Source of the DNA: an uncultured Lachnospiraceae bacterium
GTDB taxonomy: Bacteria > Bacillota > Clostridia > Lachnospirales > Lachnospiraceae
Assembly: GCA_947629545.1 (NCBI GenBank)
Contig: CANREE010000022.1
Span: 1 to 34,302 of the forward strand
DNA length: 34,302 nt
Direction of reading: 5' to 3'
Below the pieces are notes generated by a model. That model made no database searches, had not been told where the DNA came from, and was given only the letters and a program-made list of their open reading frames with translations. This document shows, one piece after another, positions 7,736-19,500 of this stretch. A program made the position numbers and the translations under genes. Every line of letters begins with the position of its first letter. Position 1 is the first letter of the stretch.

Positions 7736-9217
7736 ATGACCGATCTGCAATTTATTGAACAATCTGTCGCCCGCCGCGAGGCCATGATCCTCGACGCCAA
7801 CGACAAGATCTGGAGCTACGCGGAGCTTCCCTACGAGGAGTACAAGTCCTCAGCTCTCCTCTGCGATATTCTGGAAAGGGAGGGCTTCGCCGTAAAAAAA
7901 GGCGTGGCCCATATTCCCACCGCCTTCATCGCCAGATACAGCCGCGGCACCGGCCGTCCCGTCATGGGCATCCTGGGCGAATTCGACGCGCTGGCGGCCT
8001 TAAGCCAACAGGCGGCCACGCCTTCCAAATCACCGGTCGTCTCCGGAGCCCCCGGCCACGGCTGCGGCCATAGCTGTCTGGGCACCGGCGCACTGGCGGC
8101 CGCGCTGACCGTCAAGGATTATCTGGACGCCTATGAAAAGGACGGAACTATCATCTATTACGGCTGCGCTGCTGAAGAAGGCGCAGGCGCCAAGCAGTTT
8201 ATGGCCAGAGACGGGCTTTTCGACGGCGTGGATTTCGTCTACACCTGGCATCCGGCCTCCCGCAATGAAGTCCAGCAGCACTGCAGCGTGGCGATCATGG
8301 GCGCCAATTTCGAGTTCTTTGGCCGTTCCGCCCATGCCGGCGGCAGCCCCCATCTGGGCCGCAGCGCGCTGGACGCGGCAGAACTGATGAGCGTGGGCGT
8401 CAATTACCTGCGGGAGCATATGATCGACCAGGCGCGCGTCCATTACGCTTACGTGGACGCGGGCGGAACCTCTCCTAACGTGGTTCAGGATCATTCTCTG
8501 GTCAAATACGAGGTCCGCGCCCCCAAAGTCCATCAGATGAAAGAACTCTTCGAGCGCGTCGTCAAGGTGGCCCGCGGGGCGGCTATGATGACCGAGACCG
8601 AGATGAAATACGAGATCACCATGGCATTCTCCGACTATATGTCCAATGACGTTCTGGGCCGCTTCGCCACGCAATGCATGATGGAAGTGGGCGCCCCTCA
8701 GTGGGATGACGACGACTACGCCCTGGCGAAGGCATTTCTGGAATCCTACGATCCGGTAACGCTTGACGCTATCAAGGCGGAAATCGCCTCCAAATACGAA
8801 AAGGAGGACACCGGCGCTCTTCCCGCACAGAAATACAGCGCGGAACAGCTGGATGCACTTCTGGCGAAGCCGCTGGACGCGGAAATCCATCCCTACAAGG
8901 ACGGCCCGCACCCCTACGAATCCGGCTCCACCGACGTGGGCGACGTGGGATACGCGGTTCCGACCCTGAACCTGAACGTTGCTACCTGCTGTCTGGGAAA
9001 TGTCGGCCACACCTGGCAAATGACCGCCCAGTCCTGCAGTTCTCTGGGCCACAAGGGGCTGCTGACCGCCGCAAAGATGCTGGCGCTCTGCACCGTCCGC
9101 ACCATGCAGTCACCGGAGACCATTGCCGCAGCGTGGGAAGAATTCCGGGCAAAGACCGGCGGCGTCTATCATTGCCCGCTGCCGGATACCGTAATGCCGC
9201 CGGTGGGGAGATATTAA
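7736..9217 (+). CDS. M20 family amidohydrolase, AbgB-like
   Basis: A 493-residue cytoplasmic zinc amidohydrolase. It has the catalytic and metal residues of the M20 aminoacylase/AbgB group: G-E-F-D-A-L (Asp84), P-G-H-G-C-G-H (His108, His112), A-E-E-G-A-G (Glu147/148), W-H-P (His172) and a late H-P-Y-E-S-G-S-T-D-V-G-D-V. G-R-S-A-H-A-G-G starts the lid/dimerisation domain near residue 195. The family cleaves N-acyl or p-aminobenzoyl amino acids. Lying right after an amino-acid importer, it may hydrolyse an imported N-acylated amino acid; that link is an inference. The ATG at 7736 follows AAAGGAG. The length is slightly above the usual ~480. Confidence 0.88.
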   Translation: MTDLQFIEQSVARREAMILDANDKIWSYAELPYEEYKSSALLCDILEREGFAVKKGVAHIPTAFIARYSRGTGRPVMGILGEFDALAALSQQAATPSKSPVVSGAPGHGCGHSCLGTGALAAALTVKDYLDAYEKDGTIIYYGCAAEEGAGAKQFMARDGLFDGVDFVYTWHPASRNEVQQHCSVAIMGANFEFFGRSAHAGGSPHLGRSALDAAELMSVGVNYLREHMIDQARVHYAYVDAGGTSPNVVQDHSLVKYEVRAPKVHQMKELFERVVKVARGAAMMTETEMKYEITMAFSDYMSNDVLGRFATQCMMEVGAPQWDDDDYALAKAFLESYDPVTLDAIKAEIASKYEKEDTGALPAQKYSAEQLDALLAKPLDAEIHPYKDGPHPYESGSTDVGDVGYAVPTLNLNVATCCLGNVGHTWQMTAQSCSSLGHKGLLTAAKMLALCTVRTMQSPETIAAAWEEFRAKTGGVYHCPLPDTVMPPVGRY

Positions 9218-9225
9218 AACGACAA

Positions 9226-9265
9226 TGCAAGCAGAGCGTCACCGGCACTCTATTCTCAATAAAAT
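9226..9265 (+). repeat. Interspersed hairpin motif, copy C (degenerate)
   Basis: It contains GCAGAGCGTCACCGGC, 16 bases identical to copy B, but the right arm is degraded (CACTCT) and the CATGGAAAT end is missing. It begins about 8 nt after the M20 stop and lies 6 nt before the next terminator. Confidence 0.6.
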
Positions 9266-9270
9266 AACAA

Positions 9271-9317
9271 CAGGCAGTAACCATACCGAGATATCCCTCC
9301 GGTGTGATTACTGCCTG
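9271..9317. terminator. Bidirectional terminator between the M20 gene and ftsH
   Basis: CAGGCAGTAA (9271-9280) pairs with TTACTGCCTG (9308-9317), 10 bp perfect, with an inner ACCG/CGGT. T-rich bases follow on the plus strand and TTGTTATTTT on the minus strand, so it can serve both convergent genes. Confidence 0.7.
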
Positions 9318-9381
9318 ATTTCATTTATGTTCATCTACTGCAAATTTAAGTTTAAGTTCTATGCATTCCGCAGCGGAAATT

Positions 9382-11421
9382 CTACGCGTCCTGCGACGGT
9401 ATCCCGGTAGCTCCGCTCTGCTCCGGCGCCCCAGGCACCGCTTCTGCCGGCGCTCCCTGCGCTGCACCGGCTGTATCGGCCGTACCAACCGCATCCACCT
9501 TACCGACCGCTTTCGCCGTACCGGCTATACCAGCTGCTTCCGCCATACCAGCCGCATCCGCCGTGCCGCCTGCCGCAGTCGCCGTCCTCTTCGCCTGGAT
9601 CCGATGCAGAATATCCATAAATTCCTTACCGGTGATCGTCTCTCTCTGGATCAGGAACTCCGCGATCTCATCCATAGCGTCCCGGTTCTCACGCAGAAGC
9701 CGCTTCGCTTCCGCGTAAGCCTCCTTCAGCATCCGCATGACTTCCTGATCGATCTCCGCCGCCGTAGCCTCGCCGCAGTTCAGCACCATGCGTCCGCTTA
9801 AGTACTGATCCTCCTGCGTCGCCAGTCCGATCAGTCCGAACTTCTCCGACATACCGAACTGGGTCACCATAGCCCGCGCGATCTTCGTCGCCTTCTCGAT
9901 ATCATTGGCTGCGCCCGTGGTCACCGTATCGAAGACGATCTCTTCCGACGCTCGTCCCGCCAGACTGACCACCAGCATGGCCCTTAACTCTTTCTCCGAA
10001 TTCAGATACTTCTCTTCCTCCGGCACCTGCATCACATAGCCCAGCGCGCCCATGGTGCGCGGCACAATGGTGATCTTCTGCACCGGCTCCGCGTCCTTCT
10101 GCAGGGCGCTGACCAGTGCGTGGCCCACCTCGTGGTAGGAAACAATCCGACGCTCCTCCTTGCTGAGAACGCGGTCTTTCTTCTCCTTGCCCACCAGAAC
10201 CACTTCCACGGCCTCGAACAGATCCTTCTGGCTCACCGCCTGCCGTCCGTTCTTCACGGCCAGGATCGCGGCTTCATTGATCATATTCGCCAGATCGGAA
10301 CCTACCGCGCCGGAGGTCGCCAGCGCGATCGCGTCCAGATCCACCGTCTCATCCAGCGCCACGTTCTTCGCATGCACCTTCAGAATATCCACACGGCCCT
10401 TCAGATCCGGCTTGTCCACGATGATCCGTCGGTCGAACCGTCCCGGACGCAGAAGCGCCGGATCCAGAATCTCCGGACGGTTGGTAGCCGCCAGCACCAG
10501 AAGTCCCTTGGAGGAATCGAAACCGTCCATCTCCGAAAGCAGCTGGTTCAGCGTCTGCTCGCGCTCGTCATTGCCGCCGCCGAAGCGGGAATCACGGCTC
10601 TTGCCGATAGCGTCCACTTCATCAATGAAGATAATACACGGCGCGTTGTCCTGGGCCTGCTTAAACAGGTCACGCACACGGGACGCACCCACGCCCACGA
10701 ACATTTCCACAAAATCCGATCCGGACAGCGAGTAGAACGGCACATGCGCCTCCCCGGCCACAGCTCTGGCCAGAAGCGTCTTACCGGTACCTGGCGGGCC
10801 AACGAGAAGCGCACCTTTCGGCAGTTTGGCGCCGATATGGGTGTAGCGCCCCGGATTGTGCAGGAAATCCACGATCTCCACCAGGGACTCCTTGGCCTCG
10901 TCCTGCCCCGCCACATCGGCAAAGGTGACGCCGGTCTCCTTCTGCATGTACATCTTGGCCGTGCTCTTGCCCACGCCCATGACGCCGCCGCCCATGCGCC
11001 GCATCATCATATTCATCAGGAAAATCAGCGCGCCGAACATCAGCACCGTGCTTAAGATACTCCACAACGCCGTATTCTGCTCGATCTGCTCATAAGTAAC
11101 CCCGGCCCTTTCCAGGCGGAGCGTCAGCTGGTCGCCGCTCTCCATCCGGACCGTGGTTAAAGTTAGAACCATGCCCGGAATCGGCCGTTCGCTCTTCAGC
11201 GTGAAGTAAATGTCGCTCCCCTCAACCGTAACAGACTCGATCTGGTCTGCCTCCAGATAATCCAGAAATTCATTATACGGAACCGTCGTCTGGCGGTTCA
11301 TGAAGTTACTCATCATCATGACAACGATCAGCGTGATCAGCCCCGCCGTCAGGATAATGCCGAAAATCTGATTATAATTCGGATTCCTTCCGTTCTGGTT
11401 ATTAGGTTTCCTTTCATTCAT
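9382..11421 (-). CDS. ftsH: ATP-dependent zinc metalloprotease FtsH
   Basis: A 679-residue membrane AAA protease. One N-terminal transmembrane helix (about 20-38), a ~70-residue external domain and a second helix (about 119-138) are followed by the AAA domain (Walker A G-P-P-G-T-G-K-T at 208-215, Walker B I-I-F-I-D-E-V-D-A, second region of homology R-P-G-R-F-D-R). The zinc site is H-E-V-G-H at 430-434. It degrades misfolded or regulatory membrane and soluble proteins as a hexamer. The usual G-F-T/S-G-A-D-L is replaced by G-A-V-G-S-D-L, which may mark a paralogue. The last ~70 residues are an odd Ala/Gly/Thr/Val-rich tail. The ATG at 11421 (the fourth codon of the longer frame) is chosen because TAGGAG lies at proper spacing; the ATG at 11430 is too close. 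Confidence 0.93.
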   Translation of the reverse strand: MNERKPNNQNGRNPNYNQIFGIILTAGLITLIVVMMMSNFMNRQTTVPYNEFLDYLEADQIESVTVEGSDIYFTLKSERPIPGMVLTLTTVRMESGDQLTLRLERAGVTYEQIEQNTALWSILSTVLMFGALIFLMNMMMRRMGGGVMGVGKSTAKMYMQKETGVTFADVAGQDEAKESLVEIVDFLHNPGRYTHIGAKLPKGALLVGPPGTGKTLLARAVAGEAHVPFYSLSGSDFVEMFVGVGASRVRDLFKQAQDNAPCIIFIDEVDAIGKSRDSRFGGGNDEREQTLNQLLSEMDGFDSSKGLLVLAATNRPEILDPALLRPGRFDRRIIVDKPDLKGRVDILKVHAKNVALDETVDLDAIALATSGAVGSDLANMINEAAILAVKNGRQAVSQKDLFEAVEVVLVGKEKKDRVLSKEERRIVSYHEVGHALVSALQKDAEPVQKITIVPRTMGALGYVMQVPEEEKYLNSEKELRAMLVVSLAGRASEEIVFDTVTTGAANDIEKATKIARAMVTQFGMSEKFGLIGLATQEDQYLSGRMVLNCGEATAAEIDQEVMRMLKEAYAEAKRLLRENRDAMDEIAEFLIQRETITGKEFMDILHRIQAKRTATAAGGTADAAGMAEAAGIAGTAKAVGKVDAVGTADTAGAAQGAPAEAVPGAPEQSGATGIPSQDA

Positions 11422-11467
11422 ATATTCCATTCTCCTACATGATATACGCTAAAAACATATCATTTCT

Positions 11468-11496
11468 ATTATACCGACAGTTTCTCCATAAATCAA
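11468..11496 (-). promoter_or_regulatory. sigma-A promoter of ftsH
   Basis: On the minus strand: TTGATT (11491-11496), 17-nt spacer, TATAAT (11468-11473), giving a leader of about 40 nt. Confidence 0.75.
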
Positions 11497-11559
11497 GAAC
11501 CAAGCCGATAAAAAAGCGTAAATTCCCGGAAAAAAACTCAAAAAAATATTAAAAAATAC

Positions 11560-13391
<1,832 letters not shown>

Positions 13392-13397
13392 TTCAAA

Positions 13398-13452
13398 AAA
13401 TACCTCCATTTCTGAGATTGATGTCAATGTTGTCCCAGAAATGGAGGTATTT
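13398..13452. terminator. Bidirectional terminator, 17-bp perfect stem
   Basis: Arms at 13398-13414 and 13436-13452 (each containing TACCTCCATTTCTG or its complement) around a 21-nt loop. On the minus strand the stem runs into TTTTTT, so it ends the giant surface-protein transcript most strongly; it also closes pyrG. Confidence 0.85.
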
Positions 13453-13509
13453 GTCATTCAGTCTTTTGCCTCTGACTTACTGATTCATTTTTCCGTATCG
13501 AGCTGTTTC

Positions 13510-16500
13510 CTATGCGTCATTCTCATCCTTCTTAAACGCCAGAATACCAAACGCTCCCATCAGCCCAAGCGCCAGCAGACTGAACAGTGCAACCGCACCC
13601 ACCGGCTTCTCATCGCCTGTCGACGGGGCCATGAACGCCAGCGGTACATCCTCGTCCTCAATGTTCACGAGCGGAGACGGGGACAAGGGCACAGCCTCCT
13701 CCGGAATATTCGTCACCGGCATCGTGGGCGGCGTAGGCGTTGAAGGCGGATTGCCTGGGTTACGTGGCGGAGTGTAAGGCTCCGTGGGGCTGGTTTCCGA
13801 TTCCGTTGGCTGGGTGGTTGGTTCAGTCGGATTCTCCGACGACGGCTCAGAAGGCTGGGTTTCCGGCTCCGATGGCTGCGTCTCTGACTCAGACGGCTGC
13901 GTTTCTGGCTGCGACGGATTCGTCTCTGGCTCCGATGGCTGTGTCTCTGGCTGCGACGGATTCGATTCCGGTTCCGAAGGCTTACTCGGCTCCTCGAACT
14001 TATTTGTACAGACGACATCTATTCTGCCGTACTTCGTCGTACCACCACAGTTTGTACCATCAAAACTACTGCTTCTTTGCTCACCACTTTGTTCTGTTAA
14101 GGTTTCCGTCACCTTATATGACGTACTGACAGCATCCCTGGCATCACTCTCTTCGATCTGGTACGTCATCCCATTTTTCAGACCAGTCAGATACTTGTAT
14201 TCCCCGGATTTCAGACGGATCTCTGCTTTTCCATCCACAAATTCCAACGGTTCCAATCCTTTTCCGTCATCATCCACGACATCAACTTTGCCCTCAAATG
14301 GTAAGCCCGTTTCATCCGTCAGCGACAATATAAACGTAAATTCCTCATTTGTCCCTCCGTTAACCGCCTGTTTCTCCAGCCGCAGACTGCAGGTAGGCGT
14401 GTTCGTAAATGTCCACGGTTTATCCTCATTGTTCGCTTCACCAGGGTCAGTCGTAATTATATAAGCACCATTAAAATCTTCTTCTACCGTATACACATAC
14501 TCCGTTTCACCATCAGGTTCATACTTTGGCAGTCCCTTAAAGAACTCTACCGCTCCTTCATTCCAGTACTTTCCATAATCCGAGACGATGAGATCGACAC
14601 TTACAAACCTCTCACCGTTCTGCAGCAGCCAAAGTTTGATAGAATTGGCTCGTAAGTTTGCATTCTTATCAGCTTCACCATCCCATAGCTTGCGCACCCA
14701 AATACTTACTAATTCATCTTTCGGTTCGCCTTTACCAATATTAACTTCTCCATTCGTACCTATGCCGCCGCCACAGGAATTGGATCTATTACCTGCAATG
14801 ACCGTCGTTACATATTCTTCCGCCTCTTGAACAGATTCATCTGAATCTGTCAGCTCATTATAAGTTCCAATGGACGAGTGTTCTCCGCTTAACGTGACAT
14901 TCAGCTCCGAAGGAGTCAGTATATTCCCCTCCGCATCCTTCCAGCCGTATTCGCCGCCTCTCAGCATCGTAGAAGATATTCTTACAGTCGGAATGCTGTC
15001 TTTATTACGGGTAACATATATTTCCTGGCCAGGGTACTCGCCGGAATCTTGATTGTTATTGTATATAACACCGCCATCATCGATGTACATGCAGACACTG
15101 GAATATGGGCAACCTGCTATGCCTCCACCTTGCAAAGCCGCAGAATTATCGCTGATTCGGACATTATTTAACCAAAGCTTTCCTGTCGACCCTCGTCCGC
15201 CTTGAACATATATACCACCGCCTCCATAAAGCGCACTTCGAGATTTATCGCTATAGGACTTCTCGTCCAGCGTACACTCATTCTCTACGATTTCCCCGGA
15301 AAAAATCTTGGCAGTATAACCCTCGGCTATAAAGATACCTCCACCATTAGCCTTAGATTCATTCTCTTTAATCGTTCCTACTGCTCCTTCTATCATCTTT
15401 CCTTTCTTATTATTTGCTTCTTCTCCCATGAGCAAACCGGTTTCATGAATATTAGTATTCTGTCCCGTCTCCACGCCTAAGGAAATGCCTCCGCCATATC
15501 CGGAGTAATTCTGGCGGATTATACCATCATAAAATTCCATTTGTGCATTGCCAACGATACATACACCGCCGCCACTACCAACATCATAATCGTAACGGCC
15601 ATTTCCTGTGAATGTTGCCGTATTACCGCTAATTTCGCCCCCATTCATAACGAACTTCACGGTATTCTCTTTTCCGTTTCCAAAAAGCAGAATACCTCCG
15701 CCATTATTAGCCCCGCAGTTGGTAACATTTCCGCCGTTCATATTCACGGTACCCTCACACCAAACTGCCCCGCCGTTGAAGCTATAATCTGTACCAACAC
15801 TTGGGAATCCGCCCAGTACGTTAACACCTGTTTCTGAAGAAATATTATTGTTCTCCAGGGTCGCGCCAGAGTCAATATTCAACGTACCGCCCGCATCCAC
15901 CTTGATCAGCGACTGTCTCGCCTTGTTATCTTTTTCAGTATCGTAACCGCCATCGAGAGTTATATTGGTTATTGTCAACTCAGCACCGGATTCGACTTTA
16001 ATCATACAATTCTTATAATCCTCAGAGCGGCAAATCCTATATGTCTCCCCCTCATCTGAGATCAACCTGACATTCTGGCCCTTCTTAAGACTCGTTCCTG
16101 CATCTAACTCGATATCACGCAATACAATTACATCTGTAAGCTCTTCATCAATCGGAACTTTCTCAAATGCAGCAGCAAGGGAATTATAAGTTTTTTGACC
16201 GACCATAACACAATCTTTCGTATATGTGTTGGTAATCGTGATTTCAGCAGTCTCGCCTTCTTTCACCTCCACAATATTAGGCTCCGACTGTACTTTTAAT
16301 CCATAACCATCTACATTTGCACTGGTATGATTCTCCGACTCGGCTAGTTCTTCAACCCTATACTTTCCAACCGGAAGGCTCTCTATTACTGTCTCTTGAT
16401 TTAAATTGGAAGAATCAATCGTAATTGTCCCTGTCTTTTCAACCTTGGGATCTGTAGCATTTATACAGTTGAAACTATACTCTGCAGGTATTTGATCTTT

Positions 16501-19500
16501 TGGAATCTCTCCATCAATCTCTAACTTTATCCTAAGGTTGCCTGGTTCAGCAATTTTCGTATATTCAAATGTGAATTCCGTTTCCAGGGTATCCCCTTCT
16601 TTAACTAGGCCATAACAGAAACCTGCTTTTGGGCTTATCAGTTTACAACTATAACCATCGACTTGTTTTGAATATCCCTCCCCTTCTGGAGCCTCCTTAA
16701 CACTAACCCCGTTAGTTAGAGAGCTCACATCTATTTCTATTTCCATCTCTGGCTTTCGTCCGGATGGTATCTCTACTATATCAGTATACTTTGGGAATGG
16801 TCCATAAGTAAACCTAAACTTTTCAGGGATCAAATCATCTGGAATGTCTCCTGTTATATTCACTTTAATCTTCAATTTACGTGGCTTCTTCTTCTCATAC
16901 TGATTTACAATGTTAACCGTTTTCGTATCTCCCGCCTTAACCTCAATGACCTTTGACTCAATCGTCGTCCCAAGCAACGTATATCCTTCGATTACAGTAC
17001 TCTTTTCCTGCTCTGTAATCGTATATGTCCCAGGAGCCAAACCGGTACTTGCCATTCCTTCGCCGATAATATTCACCGTTTTGATGTTGCCACTCTCATC
17101 TTTGATGTCAAAAGAAAATGTTTTATCAGCAACAGCTTCGTCTTCTTCAACTCCCTCAACTGTTTTGTTGATGACCAAAGTACCTCTTTCTCCAGATTTT
17201 ATAGCCCTAATACCAGTACTGCCAATATAGTAATCATAATTATTGTTATATAGCGGAGTATAATAATACTTTTCCTCGTCAAACAGATCCTGCCAAACGT
17301 AAAGATCGTTCCCTATCTCCTCACTTTCCATCTCTGATGCAGCCATCAGGTATTTTAAGGATGAAGTTCCAAACATAATATCAACAGCATCATTGCCTGC
17401 ATTGTTACCATAAACAGCGCCCGAATAAAGATAAAACTCCTTACTATCAACGTATATTCCTCCGGCGTTATAATTTGTTTTACTGCCAACTCTCTCAGAT
17501 TTTTCGTCTACTTTATTGTCAGTAATAATCGTCTCATTAATCTTTAAACTTCCAGTACGATGATAAATAGCGCCCGCAGTTTTTCCCGTATTTTGAGTAA
17601 TTCTCGTGCCACCGCTAATTTCCAAGGTACTACCATAATCATAAATAGCACCTGCACCTTTTGCTGAAGTGTTACCCATCATTATAGTTTTATTATCAAT
17701 TGCCAGAGTCGCATTCTGCCTCACAACGATTGCTCCAGCAGCAATATCAGACAATCCATCTGTAACTTCATTATCACTAAACTCACATTCGTCGACAGTA
17801 ACATTCGCTTTATTATCAACAGATAAACCACCACATTGCTGCATTTTATTACCCTTGAAAATACATTCACTGAATTTAATATCGCCCCCATACGCGCATA
17901 CTGTGTTATCACCAACTATACGGGATCCCCTAGTGAGCGAAAACATAGAGTTATTCATAAACTCACATTTGGAAATTTCACCTTGGGAAGCCTTAATAAA
18001 CACCACATCAGAGGTAGCATAGTTGTCCTCAATATAACATTCGGTCATGTTAATATAAGCACATATCACTTTCAAGGCACCATTACTGCTACCACTATAC
18101 GGGTCATACTCGGTATTATTACCACACTTTTTGATTGCTACATTATCTAATATAACATCAGAAGCACTATTAATTAATAAACCCCAAGTTTTATTTGTTC
18201 CATCCTCTGGTCCACTGATAGTTCCGTGCGAGATTTCCACACTACCACTGCCAGCATCAATAGTAAGTACTGGATGTATTCCGTCAGCATATAACGTATT
18301 ATCATTCAACTCCAAAGTAAAAGCCTTATCTGTGGTAACTGCAACATTATACAAATTTTCATTGATCTCAATTACGTCGCCAGCTTCTACCTTGCCAATT
18401 GCCTCATCCAATGTGGCATAATGACCTTTTATTTCCTCTCCGTTCTTCAGCGTCACCGCACCATCATCAAGCGCCATCATCATCACGCCATCAAACCCAA
18501 ACACCTCACCGGATATCCTTATCTCACCGCTGCGTGCTTCTGCGTCCAGATCCATACTGCCATCATCCACGTCGTCATCCTTGATCATGTCACCGCCAGG
18601 CAGGTCTGTGGACATAGTTGTCCCGTCACCCACATTTGTCCCATCCTGAGATGCTTCATCGATATTCGCGACATCGCCGGGCACCTCCGGAGGCGTAACG
18701 ATCTCGCCGTCGCCTGCCGCCGGTTCATCCGGGACTACTTCGCCGGAATTGGCCTCATCACCGGATACCTCCGGGGGCGCAGCGATCTCATCGTCGCCTG
18801 CATCATCACCCTCCGAGGCCCCTTCACCGACATCCGTTCCGTTGCCGGGAGTCGCCGGGACTATGGTTTGCTCGCTTTCATCTTCCCCGGACTCGTCCCA
18901 GAAAGATCCGCCGTCATTCACCTCATCGTCAAAGTTCTCCGGGGATACCGTAATTTCATTCTCCGTGTCCTGCTGCCCGTCGACGGGCATTTCCTCATCG
19001 TCTGCTCCGCCAGCGATTCCCTCATCACCGGAACCGATTCCCGGAACGGTCACGGTTTCTGACTCAAAAATAGCTTCTCCATCAGAAGGATCGCAGACCA
19101 CGACCTGAAATGCCAGTTCCCCTTCGCTCTGATTCGTGAACTGCACAACGACATCATTACAATCCACATCATAGAGCAGGTTCACATCCACATCCGCCCC
19201 AGGCGTCAGTGTCGGACGGACATCCAGATCATAAAGCAGCCCCAGTGGCATATCCTGCTGTATCTCATCTGCCTGATCCGCTTCTTTCTGCACCCGTTCC
19301 ATCACTTTACCGATGGCCTTGTTTACCTCTTCAGCATTCAGCTCACAGCGTACATCCAGCGTATCCGTCCCTTCCGTCTGCTGAGATTCTTCCGCGTAAG
19401 CACTGATCGTCCCGGTCAGGGTATTCACCATGATCATGGCCAGAGCCAGAACAAAGGCAACACCCCTCCTGTAACCTTTTGTCCCCGAAAGTAATCCATG

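Noticed and set aside
8030-9052. 340-residue minus-strand frame inside the M20 gene
   Set aside because: Antisense shadow of a well-supported enzyme gene in GC-rich DNA; no ribosome binding site or known motifs.
13845-13985. Regular repeat that might be a CRISPR array
   Set aside because: The period is 21 bp with no unique spacers and it encodes an in-frame heptapeptide; no cas genes are nearby.
13784-14464. Plus-strand Gly/Ser/Asp-repeat frame opposite the surface-protein stalk
   Set aside because: It is the complement of the PS[EQ]PE repeats; the repeat explains the apparent protein.
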